Assembly (NCBI RefSeq): GCF_009668025.1
Contig: NZ_WJXZ01000002.1
Location: 62,001-126,000, forward strand
Source: Larkinella terrae
Lineage (GTDB): Bacteria; Bacteroidota; Bacteroidia; Cytophagales; Spirosomataceae
Direction: 5' to 3'
Length of the DNA stretch: 64,000 nucleotides
Of this stretch, positions 31,971 to 41,148 are shown piece by piece. Position 1 is the first letter of the stretch; each line of letters starts with the position of its first letter. The position numbers and the translations under genes are program-made. Below the pieces are notes generated by a model that was given only the letters and a program-made list of their open reading frames with translations, searched no databases and was not told the origin of the DNA.

Positions 31971-34697
31971 ATGAAGAAAATTCGACTCTCTACAACGTTA
32001 TTACCTTTCTTTTTATTTCTGCTTCCTGCGTTGACTCTGGCGCAGATCCAAATTACATTCCCAAAATCGCGGATGGTTTTTCAGAGAAATGGCGGCAACG
32101 AAGCTAGTCTTTGGATTGGCGGCTATTATTCTCTGCCTTTTACCCGGATTCAGGTACGGGCGGAACCGATGGATGGCGGAACTCTGGTTGACTGGACAAC
32201 CATTCAGGAAAACCCGAAAGGTGGAGCTTTTGCGGGGTCTGTAACCGTGAAAGGTGGATGGTATCGTTTGAAAGTTCGCGGTTTACAGGGCGAACAATAC
32301 ATTGAAGGGGGCGGGGTTGAACGCATTGGCGTGGGCGAAGTATTCATAATCGCCGGGCAGTCAAATGCCCAGGGGTTTGAGAATTACGGCGGACCTGCAG
32401 CGAGTAACGACCGGGTCAGTTGTATCAACTTCGGATCCAATACCGATCAATCGCCTTTTGATCCGAATTTTCCGGAATTTTCGCATTTAGACGCCGGAAA
32501 CCGGGTTTTCCCCCGAGGGTATTCCTCCTGGTGCTGGGGACGACTCGGTGATAAACTCGTCGCGCGGCTGGGCGTACCGGTTTTGTTCTTTAATGCGGGC
32601 TGGCAGGGATCATCGTCGAAAAACTGGCGCGAAAGCGCGGATGGTATCCAGACTACCGAAGAATATACCAATACCGCCAAATATCCCGTAGGGCAACCCT
32701 ATGGAAACCTCCGGACCGCCTTGAATTACTACGTTCAGACTCTGGGGATCAGGGCGATATTATGGCACCAGGGCGAAGCTGACAATCAGTTCAATCGCTC
32801 GACTGATGATTATGCTGCCAATGTAACCAAAGTCATTCAGCGCAGTCGTGAGCACAGCGGAAAGGACATTTCCTGGGTAGTTTGTCGGGCATCGTATTTC
32901 GATGCCGGGGGGAGTAAAGGAAGCATTATTGCGGGACAGAATAAAGTTATTCAAACCGCTGGCAATGTTTTTCCCGGCCCGAACACCGACGGTATTCAAA
33001 TACCGCGCGGGGGTTCGGGCAATCCCGATAATGATGGCGTTCACTTTTTCGGCAATGGATTGGTGCAACTCGCCGACGCCTGGGATGCGAATTTGAACGA
33101 CAATTTTTTTCAGAACTCCAAACCCCAGTCGCCAACGCCCGGAGCAACCATTACCGTAACCTGCGGGGGCAATAATAATCTGTCACTCAAAGTTGACGGT
33201 GGATTTAATTCCATTACCTGGGATTCCGGGGGCAATGGACAGTCTATTACTGTCGGCGGTGGGCGGTATATGGCCACCGCAAAAGACGGGCTGGGCAATA
33301 CCATTTTCACCGCACCTTTCCAGGTACCAAACCGGCCGGTTATTTCGACCAGCGGCCCAACTACTTTTTGCGAAGGAGGTAACTTGACGCTGACTTCTTC
33401 GTATGACAATACGGCCTGGAGCAACAACGCCAATGGGAAGAATATTACGGTTTCGACGGGGGGGACTTACCGGGCGGTTTATCGCGATGTAAGCAATTGC
33501 GAGTTTACATCTGATGAAGTGGCCGTCAAGGTCAATCCGTTACCGGCTCCGCCAACTGCCCGGAACCTGGGTGAAGCCCGGTTCTGCGACCGGCTTTCCA
33601 CGACGCTTGAATCCACCGATGCCCTGATTTACAACTGGAGTACCGGCGAAAAATCGAAGCAGATCGTTATCCAGAAAGGGGGCACTTATTCCCTGACCGT
33701 TACCGACCAAAACGGCTGTACATCCCGCGAATCCAACCAGATTCCGATTATCGTCGACCCATTACCGAGTCGCCCCACCGTCACGGCCGGTGGCCCAACT
33801 ACGTTCTGCGCCGACCAAAACGTAACGCTGACGTCAACCGCCGAAGCAGGATACGTCTGGGATGGCGTAGCAAATCAGACGGGACGGAGTGTGACAATCA
33901 ATCTGGCGGGTAATTACGCGGTCAGAACCCGCAACATCTACGGTTGCCTTTCCGACCCTTCCAATGCCATTCTGATCCGGGTAAATCCGCTGCCGGCTCC
34001 GCCGACGCTGACGGCCAGTGGCGCAACGACGTTCTGCGATGGCGAACGGGTAACCCTGACGGCGAGTGGTAATCTGAAAGCCTTCTGGAACGTCGGGGAT
34101 TCGACGCAAAGTATTGTTGCCACCCGATCCAATACGTATACCGCCCGGGTGCGCGACGCCAACGGCTGTTTTTCACCCGCATCGGCCGGGCTTAAAGTGG
34201 ATGTAAAACCGGTGCCAACCATTCCCACCGTTCAGCAGATCGGTACGTATACCCTTGAAGCGGCAGGCACCCGGCAGGGCGATTATTACCGCTGGGAACG
34301 GGATAATGCCGTGGTTGAACCCCGAACCTCCATCATTAAAGCGAATCAGACGGGATCATACCGGGCGCGGGCCTTCCTGGCTTATGATAACGGGCTCGTG
34401 TGTGCATCCGATTTCTCAGCCCCGATTGCCTTTACGCTCATTATCGATAACGATGGCTTGAGCGTTTACCCGAATCCCAGTCCAAATAAAGAAGTGACCA
34501 TCGAAACGCTGGAAGATATTACCGATGCCACCGTTATCTTAACCACTTTAAGTGGCCAGGTATTATGGCGGTCCAATGTGACGACATTTAACGAACGAAA
34601 AAGGTGGAATTTTTCGACGGTTCCGTCGGGGCATTATATCCTGACCGTTCGGTCAGCTACTTTTAAGGTGTCGAAACGTCTGTTAATTGGTTTATAA
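31971..34697 (+). CDS. Secreted SGNH (sialate O-acetylesterase-like) protein with Ig repeats and T9SS sorting domain
   Basis: A 908-residue protein: signal peptide (residues 1-25), N-terminal beta domain, SGNH/SASA catalytic domain, several Ig/PKD-like repeats with GPTTFC-type starts, and a type A T9SS C-terminal domain (LSVYPNPSPNKEVTIETL to the end). Catalytic motifs are GQSNAQG (Ser131), LWHQGEADN and the Asp-His pair in NDGVHFFGNG. It would deacetylate carbohydrate esters at the cell surface. A tandem paralogue follows at 34899. The substrate (sialate or xylan acetyl groups) is not determinable. Confidence 0.88.
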   Translation: MKKIRLSTTLLPFFLFLLPALTLAQIQITFPKSRMVFQRNGGNEASLWIGGYYSLPFTRIQVRAEPMDGGTLVDWTTIQENPKGGAFAGSVTVKGGWYRLKVRGLQGEQYIEGGGVERIGVGEVFIIAGQSNAQGFENYGGPAASNDRVSCINFGSNTDQSPFDPNFPEFSHLDAGNRVFPRGYSSWCWGRLGDKLVARLGVPVLFFNAGWQGSSSKNWRESADGIQTTEEYTNTAKYPVGQPYGNLRTALNYYVQTLGIRAILWHQGEADNQFNRSTDDYAANVTKVIQRSREHSGKDISWVVCRASYFDAGGSKGSIIAGQNKVIQTAGNVFPGPNTDGIQIPRGGSGNPDNDGVHFFGNGLVQLADAWDANLNDNFFQNSKPQSPTPGATITVTCGGNNNLSLKVDGGFNSITWDSGGNGQSITVGGGRYMATAKDGLGNTIFTAPFQVPNRPVISTSGPTTFCEGGNLTLTSSYDNTAWSNNANGKNITVSTGGTYRAVYRDVSNCEFTSDEVAVKVNPLPAPPTARNLGEARFCDRLSTTLESTDALIYNWSTGEKSKQIVIQKGGTYSLTVTDQNGCTSRESNQIPIIVDPLPSRPTVTAGGPTTFCADQNVTLTSTAEAGYVWDGVANQTGRSVTINLAGNYAVRTRNIYGCLSDPSNAILIRVNPLPAPPTLTASGATTFCDGERVTLTASGNLKAFWNVGDSTQSIVATRSNTYTARVRDANGCFSPASAGLKVDVKPVPTIPTVQQIGTYTLEAAGTRQGDYYRWERDNAVVEPRTSIIKANQTGSYRARAFLAYDNGLVCASDFSAPIAFTLIIDNDGLSVYPNPSPNKEVTIETLEDITDATVILTTLSGQVLWRSNVTTFNERKRWNFSTVPSGHYILTVRSATFKVSKRLLIGL

Positions 34698-34711
34698 GGA
34701 GTTACTCTCAG

Positions 34712-34754
34712 AAACTGCCCCCCGGACTACGTTTCGGGGGGCAGTTTTGTTTTC
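34712..34754 (+). terminator. Rho-independent terminator
   Basis: The perfect stem AAACTGCCCCCCG / CGGGGGGCAGTTT is followed by TTGTTTT. It lies 15 nt after the first esterase gene. Confidence 0.9.
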
Positions 34755-34898
34755 CCGGAAAAAAAACCGAATCTTTGTTAGTTAAACAGCGATAGAATCC
34801 CTTTGACAGTCGCTGTTTTGCAAGTTACAAACGCCACAAGAATCAGATATCCAGCGATTAAGAGAGAGTTTGAATTGAGAACGATTACTTGTTAACGA

Positions 34899-37037
34899 AT
34901 GAAATCCACCGTAATTACCCGACTGCTTGGCACGGCGGGGCTTTTTCTTTTCTGGTATTCTGCGATTGCTCAACTAAAAATAACGTATCCTTCGAGTCGG
35001 GCGGTTTTTCAGCGCGATCAGAGTGATAACAGTACCATTTTTATCTCCGGAACGTACTCACAGCCCATCACGAAGGTCGAAGCCCGTCTGGTAAAAATGA
35101 ACGATGGGCAGGGCATCGACACCGACTGGCAAACCATTCAGACCAATCCGCAGGGCGGTATTTTTCAGGGTCCTTTGAAAGGTCGGGGCGGTTGGTACCG
35201 GCTGGAAGCCCGGGCCTGGCAGGGAAATACCCTCGTCGGGCAGGACAATGTGGTCAAGATCGGAATCGGTGAAGTTTTTATCATTACCGGTCAGTCGAAC
35301 GCCCAGGGGTTTCAGCAGAAGGGCGCTGAAGGAGCCACGGATGACCGCGTCAATTGCATTACCTACGATAATTCGGTTACAAACTCCCTGGACAATCCAC
35401 CCTCGCCCAGTTTCCGGCAGCTCGGGGCCGACGCACTCGTGGGTCCGCGGGGCCAAAGCGCCTGGTGCTGGGGGTTGCTGGGCGACATGGTGGCCCGGAA
35501 ATATAACGTCCCGGTTTTATTCATCAACACGGCCTGGGCCGGAACTGCCATTCATAACTGGACAGAAAGTTTTGACGGAAAAACCACCAAAAACGTTTTT
35601 GTGGATCAAAATTTACCCGCCGGAATGCCATATGGCAATTTGTTGATATCGCTGCGGTATTTTAGCTCGCTTCAGGGATTACGGGCGGTTTTGTGGCAGC
35701 AGGGCGAAACGGACAACCACTTGCGGCTGCAACAGGACCAATACCGGCTTTCGATGCAGTTGCTCGTCAACAAAACCAGGGCCGATACCCGACGTTATCC
35801 GTCCTGGATGCTGGCGCGTTCGTCCTACAACCTGGGTCGCGTGGATGGCGGAATCATTGCCGCCCAAAATCAGGTAATCGGTACATTTAACAACAATGTT
35901 TTTGCGGGACCGGAAACCGACCGCATCCAGATACCGCGGTATGATGCCGTCAATGGCGATGGGGGAACGCACTTCGGCGGTGATGGCCTGCGGCAATACG
36001 CCGAAGCCTGGTTTGCCAGTATGGATGAGCGGTTTTTTACGGGCGCTATTCCGTTGCTGCCGCTGCCGACTCCGGCCCTGAGCGTTGCCTGCGCTTCGAC
36101 CAATGCCGGTGTTAACCTGAGTTTGCAAACCGAAGTTCGGGATCGGGACAATACGCCCTTTCAACTCACCAACATTACCTGGAGCAACGGACAGAAAGGG
36201 AACACACTGGCCGTGACCGCCCCCGGAACGTATTACGCCATTGCCAAAGATGACGGAGGTACGACGTTTATTTCGCCCTCGGTTACCATCACGGCGCCCT
36301 TGGTTCCGGCAACGCCAACCATTACACAATCGGGAACGCAGCAAGCCTGCGCGGATTCGACGTTTACCTTCTCGACCGACAGCCCGGTTGCCAATAACAT
36401 CATCTGGAGTACCAACGCCACTTCCCGCCAGCTGACCGTCGGAACCGCCGGTTCGTATACCGCTAAAGCCGTCAATCTGTACGGCTGTACATCGCCGGTA
36501 TCGGCACCGGCCAGCCTGATCATTCAGCCTAAACAGGCCCCACCGACTATTGAGCAGCGTGGCCCATTTTCCCTGCAGGCGCTGCCACCCACGGGCTCAC
36601 TGCCGCTCAAACGGCAATACGACTGGAAATCGGGCGGTGCTACGGTTCCGGGCAATGCCGACGTCATCAAAGTCACGCAGAACGGGCAATATTCGGCGCG
36701 CTCAAAAACCACCTTTACCCTGGGGAATAGCTCCATTGTGTGTTATTCGGCTTATTCGAAGGAAGTGGGGTACGTCAGTAACGAAAACGCCGGGAATGGA
36801 ATCATTGCGTTTCCGAACCCGTCGACGGATGGAATTGTCCGACTTGAAATAAAAGAAAATATTAAAAATGCGAATGTAACGGTTTCAACGATAAGCGGGC
36901 AGGTGGTTTATACCACGTTGTTACCGGTTTTCGATAATCAACTGGCCATCAATCTGTCAACATTTTCACCGGGAAATTACATTATTCGGGTAAAAGCCGA
37001 TGGTTATCAGGACACCCGGCGGGTTTGGGTGAAATAA
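34899..37037 (+). CDS. Secreted SGNH (sialate O-acetylesterase-like) protein with T9SS sorting domain, paralogue
   Basis: A 712-residue paralogue of the preceding gene with the same order: signal peptide (ending near AIAQ), beta domain, SGNH domain with GQSNAQG (Ser133), LWQQGETDNH and GGTHFGGDG, fewer Ig-like repeats, and a type A T9SS domain (IIAFPNPSTDGIVRLEI to the end). The catalytic Asp region reads GDGGTHF instead of NDGVHF. It is flanked by terminators, so the two paralogues are transcribed separately. Confidence 0.88.
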   Translation: MKSTVITRLLGTAGLFLFWYSAIAQLKITYPSSRAVFQRDQSDNSTIFISGTYSQPITKVEARLVKMNDGQGIDTDWQTIQTNPQGGIFQGPLKGRGGWYRLEARAWQGNTLVGQDNVVKIGIGEVFIITGQSNAQGFQQKGAEGATDDRVNCITYDNSVTNSLDNPPSPSFRQLGADALVGPRGQSAWCWGLLGDMVARKYNVPVLFINTAWAGTAIHNWTESFDGKTTKNVFVDQNLPAGMPYGNLLISLRYFSSLQGLRAVLWQQGETDNHLRLQQDQYRLSMQLLVNKTRADTRRYPSWMLARSSYNLGRVDGGIIAAQNQVIGTFNNNVFAGPETDRIQIPRYDAVNGDGGTHFGGDGLRQYAEAWFASMDERFFTGAIPLLPLPTPALSVACASTNAGVNLSLQTEVRDRDNTPFQLTNITWSNGQKGNTLAVTAPGTYYAIAKDDGGTTFISPSVTITAPLVPATPTITQSGTQQACADSTFTFSTDSPVANNIIWSTNATSRQLTVGTAGSYTAKAVNLYGCTSPVSAPASLIIQPKQAPPTIEQRGPFSLQALPPTGSLPLKRQYDWKSGGATVPGNADVIKVTQNGQYSARSKTTFTLGNSSIVCYSAYSKEVGYVSNENAGNGIIAFPNPSTDGIVRLEIKENIKNANVTVSTISGQVVYTTLLPVFDNQLAINLSTFSPGNYIIRVKADGYQDTRRVWVK

Positions 37038-37053
37038 CCGTCGGTTCAGAACG

Positions 37054-37092
37054 AAGCGGGTCTTTCATTCCGGTGGAAGACCCGCTTTGTGT
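37054..37092 (+). terminator. Rho-independent-type hairpin
   Basis: The stem AAGCGGGTCTT / AAGACCCGCTT is followed by TGTGTT. It lies 17 nt after the second esterase and before the nuo promoter. Confidence 0.7.
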
Positions 37093-37114
37093 TGATAAAT
37101 CCGCGCTTATGTGG

Positions 37115-37122
37115 TAAATTTG
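37115..37122 (+). promoter_or_regulatory. -7 box of the nuo operon (TAAATTTG)
   Basis: An exact TAnnTTTG match, 56 nt before the nuoA ATG. A GTTG at 37091-37094, 20 nt upstream, could act as a -33 element. Confidence 0.55.
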
Positions 37123-37178
37123 AAAGATAATTTCGTGTTTGAAATATCATTAACTTGCGGGGCTTTCTGCAACCTTAT

Positions 37179-37550
37179 ATGAACACAACCTATTTGCCTT
37201 CCGATTACCTGCCGATTTTTATCCAATTAGGATTGGCGCTGGGCTTCATCATCACCACGATGTTCGTGACCCACAACATCGGCCCCAAACGACACAGCAA
37301 GAAAAAAGACGAAGCGTTCGAGTGCGGGATTCCCTCTGAGGGCGATGCCCGGACTCCGATCTCCATCAAATATTTTCTGATTGCCATTCTATTCGTCCTC
37401 TTCGACGTAGAAGTGATTTTTATGTATCCCTGGGCAGTCAATTTCAAAAACCTTGGCGTGGCCGGGTTCGTCGAAATGGTCCTTTTCATGGGATTTCTGC
37501 TGGCCGGTTTTTACTACATTCTCCGGAAAGGAGTTTTGAAGTGGGAGTAA
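37179..37550 (+). CDS. nuoA: NADH-quinone oxidoreductase subunit A
   Basis: A 123-residue membrane subunit with three spans. The conserved KKDEAFECGIPSEGDAR loop and the ILFVLFDVEVIFMYPWAV segment with acidic residues are diagnostic for NuoA. The ATG at 37179 is preferred over a TTG eight codons upstream. It is the first gene of the nuo cluster A-B-C-D-x-E-x-F-x-G-H-I-J, where x marks inserted non-nuo genes. Confidence 0.96.
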   Translation: MNTTYLPSDYLPIFIQLGLALGFIITTMFVTHNIGPKRHSKKKDEAFECGIPSEGDARTPISIKYFLIAILFVLFDVEVIFMYPWAVNFKNLGVAGFVEMVLFMGFLLAGFYYILRKGVLKWE

Positions 37551-37605
37551 ACCGAAACGCAGTAAAAAATGTTAATTTGTTGTTATCAACAAGCAACTCC
37601 AAAGC

Positions 37606-38151
37606 ATGGCAAGTGACATCAAGATAGCCGAAGCCCCCGCCAGTTACGAAGGCCCCGGTTTTCAGGCAACTTCATTTGATAAAATCATTGGGCTGGCCCG
37701 CGCCAATTCGCTGTGGCCATTGCCGTTTGCAACCTCGTGTTGCGGCATCGAATTTATGTCGACCATGGCATCGCGGTACGATATTGCGCGTTTCGGAGCC
37801 GAGCGCCCGAGTTTTTCGCCCCGGCAGGCCGACGTATTGCTGGTGGCCGGGACTATCGCCAAAAAAATGGCACCGGTTTTAAAACAGGTTTATCTGCAAA
37901 TGGCCGAACCGCGCTGGGTCATTGCCATCGGTGCCTGCGCGTCGAGTGGCGGTATTTTCGATACGTACAGTGTTTTGCAGGGAATTGACCGGATTATCCC
38001 GGTTGACGTCTACGTGCCCGGTTGTCCTCCGCGCCCGGAGCAAATTCTGGACGGGCTGATGAAGGTTCAGGAACTCTCGATCAACGAATCCCTGCGCCGA
38101 CGGAATTCGCCGGAATATCAGCACTTGCTGGAATCGTATAATATTCAATAA
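37606..38151 (+). CDS. nuoB: NADH-quinone oxidoreductase subunit B
   Basis: A 181-residue peripheral-arm subunit that carries cluster N2. Its ligands are visible as TSCCGIEF (tandem cysteines), GACASSGG and VPGCPPRPE. It lies 55 nt after nuoA and is followed by inverted repeat F1. Confidence 0.97.
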   Translation: MASDIKIAEAPASYEGPGFQATSFDKIIGLARANSLWPLPFATSCCGIEFMSTMASRYDIARFGAERPSFSPRQADVLLVAGTIAKKMAPVLKQVYLQMAEPRWVIAIGACASSGGIFDTYSVLQGIDRIIPVDVYVPGCPPRPEQILDGLMKVQELSINESLRRRNSPEYQHLLESYNIQ

Positions 38152-38154
38152 TTG

Positions 38155-38241
38155 GATGGTTGTATGGTTTTAATGGCTAAATGGTTAAAATGGTTGCAAA
38201 TGTTCAGAAAGCCATTTAACCATTAAAACCATACAATCATT
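38155..38241. repeat. Inverted repeat, family F copy 1 (ATGGTTTTAATGG arms)
   Basis: Arms of about 27 bp, roughly 38156-38182 with 38211-38239, built from ATGG/TTAA words. It starts a few bases after the nuoB stop. A second copy (38789-38876) lies after nuoC. Confidence 0.8.
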
Positions 38242-38283
38242 AAAGCTATTTTAATCCGTCCAGCCATTTGACGACTATTTTTC

Positions 38284-38787
38284 ATGACTAACGAGGAAGT
38301 TGCTAAAGATCTGATCCGCCAGTTTGGGGAAGACGTTTACGATTTTGATGAACCGTACGGAATGCTGACGTTATCGACCACGCGGGACCAAATTATCCCG
38401 ATCATTCGGTACCTGAAGGATCATTCGCTGTATCAGATCGGTTTTCTGACGACGCTGTGCGGTATTCATTATCCCGACGATCCGAACCCGGAACGGGAGT
38501 ATTGTATCGTTTATCAGCTTCACAGTCTGGTCAATAATTTCCGGCTTCGGATCAAGGTTTTTCTGTCGGAAGACGATCTGCACATTCCAACGGCAACGAC
38601 GGTTTATCTGGCCGCCAACTGGATGGAACGCGAAACATACGATTTCTTCGGTGTCATTTTCGACGGTCACCCCAAGCTGACCCGGATTCTGAACATGGAG
38701 GACATGGATTACTTTCCGATGCGGAAAGAATACCCGCTCGAAGATCCGACGCGGGAAGATAAGATCGATGCGTTATTTGGTAGATAA
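38284..38787 (+). CDS. nuoC: NADH-quinone oxidoreductase subunit C
   Basis: A 167-residue subunit of the 30-kDa family. The signature ERETYDFFGVIFDGHPKLTRILNMEDMDYFPMRKEYPL is clear near the C-terminus. It is flanked on both sides by family F inverted repeats. Confidence 0.96.
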   Translation: MTNEEVAKDLIRQFGEDVYDFDEPYGMLTLSTTRDQIIPIIRYLKDHSLYQIGFLTTLCGIHYPDDPNPEREYCIVYQLHSLVNNFRLRIKVFLSEDDLHIPTATTVYLAANWMERETYDFFGVIFDGHPKLTRILNMEDMDYFPMRKEYPLEDPTREDKIDALFGR

Positions 38788-38788
38788 G

Positions 38789-38876
38789 GATTGAATGGCC
38801 GAATGGCTAATAAATGGTTAAAAAACAATAAACCATTTAACCATTTTCAACCATTCAGCCATTCAACAATTCAAAG
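38789..38876. repeat. Inverted repeat, family F copy 2 (TTGAATGGC arms)
   Basis: The left words TTGAATGGCCGAATGGC and AAATGGTTAAA pair with TTTAACCATTT and GCCATTCAACAA-type sequence. It occupies the nuoC-nuoD gap and ends 4 nt before nuoD. It is open in the nuoD frame, which creates a spurious 30-codon N-terminal extension. Confidence 0.8.
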
Positions 38877-38880
38877 TTAC

Positions 38881-40128
38881 ATGAGCACTGTACTTGACAT
38901 ATCGAATAAAAACGTACCCGGTAACGATTTGCCCGCTAAACCGGAGGAAAACGTTCAGTACGTCAACGAGTTAACCACCCTCAACCTCGGCCCTACACAC
39001 CCGGCAACCCACGGTATTTTCCAGAACATCCTGCAAATGGATGGTGAGAAGATCGTGTCGGGTGAGCAGACGATTGGCTACATTCACCGGGCGTTCGAGA
39101 AAATTGCCGAACGGCGGCCTTTCTACCAGATCACCACGCTGACCGACCGGATGAACTACTGTTCGTCGCCGATCAACAACTTCGGCTGGCACATGACGGT
39201 CGAGAAGTTGCTGGGCATTACGGTCCCGAAACGGGCGCAGTACATTCGTGTGATCATGATGGAACTGGCCCGGATTGCCGACCACCTGATTTGTAACGGG
39301 ATTCTGGGCGTGGATACGGGAGCCTTTACCGGTTTTCTGTACCTGTTCGAGGAACGCGAAAATATCTACGAAATCTACGAAGAAGTCTGCGGAGCCCGTC
39401 TGACGACCAACATGGGCCGGATTGGCGGCATGGAGCGGGATTTGTCGGCGGAAGCGATTCGCAAAATCCGCGCCTTCATCAAGCGGTTTCCGCCCATCAT
39501 GCAGGAGTTTGAAAAGTTGTTCAACCGCAACCGGATTTTCATGGATCGCGTCATCGACGTCGGTCCGATTACGGCCGAGCGCGCGCTGAACTACGGTTTT
39601 ACGGGCCCGAACCTGCGGGCCGCCGGGGTCGACTACGACGTGCGGGTCATGAATCCGTATTCGTCGTATCAGGACTTTGAATTCGATATTCCGGTTGGAA
39701 AAAGTGGCGACACCTACGACCGGTTTATGGTGCGGAACGGCGAAATATGGGAGAGCTTGCGGATTATCGAACAGGCAATTGAGAACCTGCCTGAAGGGCC
39801 GTATTTTGCCGATGCGCCGGAGTATTACCTGCCGCCCAAGAAAGAAGTGTACCGGAACATGGAAGCCCTGATTTATCACTTCAAGATTGTGATGGGCGAA
39901 ATCGATGCGCCGGTGGGCGAGGTTTACCACTCGGTGGAAGGTGGCAATGGCGAACTGGGCTTTTACCTGATCAGCGATGGCGGTCGGGCGCCCTACCGGT
40001 TGCATTTCCGTCGGCCTTCGTTTATCTATTACCAGGCCTATCCGGAAATGTGCGTCGGAACGACTTTGTCGGATGCGATTGTCATTATGAGTAGCCTGAA
40101 CGTCATTGCGGGCGAATTGGATTCGTAA
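38881..40128 (+). CDS. nuoD: NADH-quinone oxidoreductase subunit D
   Basis: A 415-residue 49-kDa subunit. It has LNLGPTHPATHG, IGYIHRAFEKIAE, RTNMGRIGG-like (TTNMGRIGGMERDL) and the C-terminal RPSFIYYQAYPEMCVGTTLSDAIVIMSSLNVIAGELD. It forms the quinone pocket with NuoB. The start at 38881 is chosen because upstream in-frame sequence is the family F repeat. A DUF29 gene, not nuoE, follows. Confidence 0.97.
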   Translation: MSTVLDISNKNVPGNDLPAKPEENVQYVNELTTLNLGPTHPATHGIFQNILQMDGEKIVSGEQTIGYIHRAFEKIAERRPFYQITTLTDRMNYCSSPINNFGWHMTVEKLLGITVPKRAQYIRVIMMELARIADHLICNGILGVDTGAFTGFLYLFEERENIYEIYEEVCGARLTTNMGRIGGMERDLSAEAIRKIRAFIKRFPPIMQEFEKLFNRNRIFMDRVIDVGPITAERALNYGFTGPNLRAAGVDYDVRVMNPYSSYQDFEFDIPVGKSGDTYDRFMVRNGEIWESLRIIEQAIENLPEGPYFADAPEYYLPPKKEVYRNMEALIYHFKIVMGEIDAPVGEVYHSVEGGNGELGFYLISDGGRAPYRLHFRRPSFIYYQAYPEMCVGTTLSDAIVIMSSLNVIAGELDS

Positions 40129-40155
40129 ATTCCCGAGAGGGAGAAAGGAGGGCTT

Positions 40156-40596
40156 ATGAAACCCGATTGGCAGGATTTAGTCAGTAGTTCGTACCCGGAA
40201 ACCGTTGTTACAATCCGAAAAATGATTGAGCAAAGTGAGTACGAAGAGGCTATGGCTGGTCTTGATGAACTGGAGGAAAGCATGTCGAAGCATGAACAGC
40301 GAGCTGTTAAGAGCCAACTGACGCGCTTAATGGCGCACATATTGAAATGGCGCTATCAACCAGATAAACGATCGACCAGTTGGGCGCTGACTATCGCTAA
40401 CTCCCGCATTGAAATTGAAGATTCGCAGGAAACAATGCCTTCACTAAATACAGCGTTTATCCAAAGTATTTGGGAGAAATGTTTTGACCATGCAATTACA
40501 TTGGCCAAAGCCGAAATGAATCTGTCGCGTAAAGATAAATTTGAACCTGCTCCATTAACGTGGCAGGAAGTTTTTGAAGACGAATACCTGCTGTAA
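40156..40596 (+). CDS. DUF29 family protein inside the nuo operon (first)
   Basis: A 146-residue helical protein matching DUF29: YEEAMAGLDELEESMSKHEQ, RLMAHILKWRYQPDKRSTSW, IANSRIEIED and MPSLNTAF. DUF29 has no established function and is best known from cyanobacteria and other genomes with high copy number. It sits between nuoD (27-nt gap) and nuoE (6-nt gap), so it is co-transcribed. It has a strong Shine-Dalgarno-like AAGGAGGG (40145-40152), rare in Bacteroidota, only 3 nt before the ATG. It is visibly A+T richer than its nuo neighbours. Confidence 0.82.
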   Translation: MKPDWQDLVSSSYPETVVTIRKMIEQSEYEEAMAGLDELEESMSKHEQRAVKSQLTRLMAHILKWRYQPDKRSTSWALTIANSRIEIEDSQETMPSLNTAFIQSIWEKCFDHAITLAKAEMNLSRKDKFEPAPLTWQEVFEDEYLL

Positions 40597-40602
40597 ACCA
40601 AT

Positions 40603-41100
40603 ATGACGGAAACTCCAACTACCGTAGAATTTACCCCTGAGAGGCTGGCGACAGCGCAGGAAATGATTGCCCGTTATCCGCAGGGTCGGCAGAAGTCGGC
40701 GCTGCTGCCGCTGTTGCACCTGGCGCAGGAACAATGGGGCTGGCTGAGTCCGGAAGTGATGGATTATGTCGCCCGGATGCTGGAGATTCAGGCGATTGAA
40801 GTCTACGAAGTGGCGACGTTCTACACCATGTTTCACCTGGACCCGGTTGGTAAACACGTGATTGAATACTGCCGGACGGGTCCCTGCTGCCTGATGGGGG
40901 GCGAAGAGGTATACGATTACCTGAAACAGAAACTCGGCATTCAGGCCGGCGAAACCACTCCTGATCAGAAGTTTACGCTGAAGGAGGTGGAATGTTTGGC
41001 CGCTTGTGGAATGGGACCGGTTTTTCAGATTCGGGAGAAATATTACATGCACCTGACCCGGGAGCGGGTCGATGAAATTATTGATGAATTGAGTCGGTAA
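40603..41100 (+). CDS. nuoE: NADH-quinone oxidoreductase subunit E
   Basis: A 165-residue thioredoxin-like [2Fe-2S] subunit. Cluster ligands are in CRTGPCCLMGG and VECLAACGMGPV. An N-terminal helical part with SALLPLLHLAQEQWGWLS is typical. It lies between the first DUF29 gene and the dioxygenase-like gene. Confidence 0.95.
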   Translation: MTETPTTVEFTPERLATAQEMIARYPQGRQKSALLPLLHLAQEQWGWLSPEVMDYVARMLEIQAIEVYEVATFYTMFHLDPVGKHVIEYCRTGPCCLMGGEEVYDYLKQKLGIQAGETTPDQKFTLKEVECLAACGMGPVFQIREKYYMHLTRERVDEIIDELSR

Positions 41101-41148
41101 AGAATGGGTAAAAGGTAACTTCAATTCAACAATGCGGAGTACATTCGT

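Noticed and set aside
38791-38880. A 30-codon N-terminal extension of nuoD
   Set aside because: It is encoded by the family F inverted repeat and is not part of the NuoD family; the ATG at 38881 is used.
38971-40005. A 344-codon open frame on the minus strand opposite nuoD
   Set aside because: nuoD is unambiguous, and the antisense frame has no domain signature; it reflects codon bias of the sense gene.
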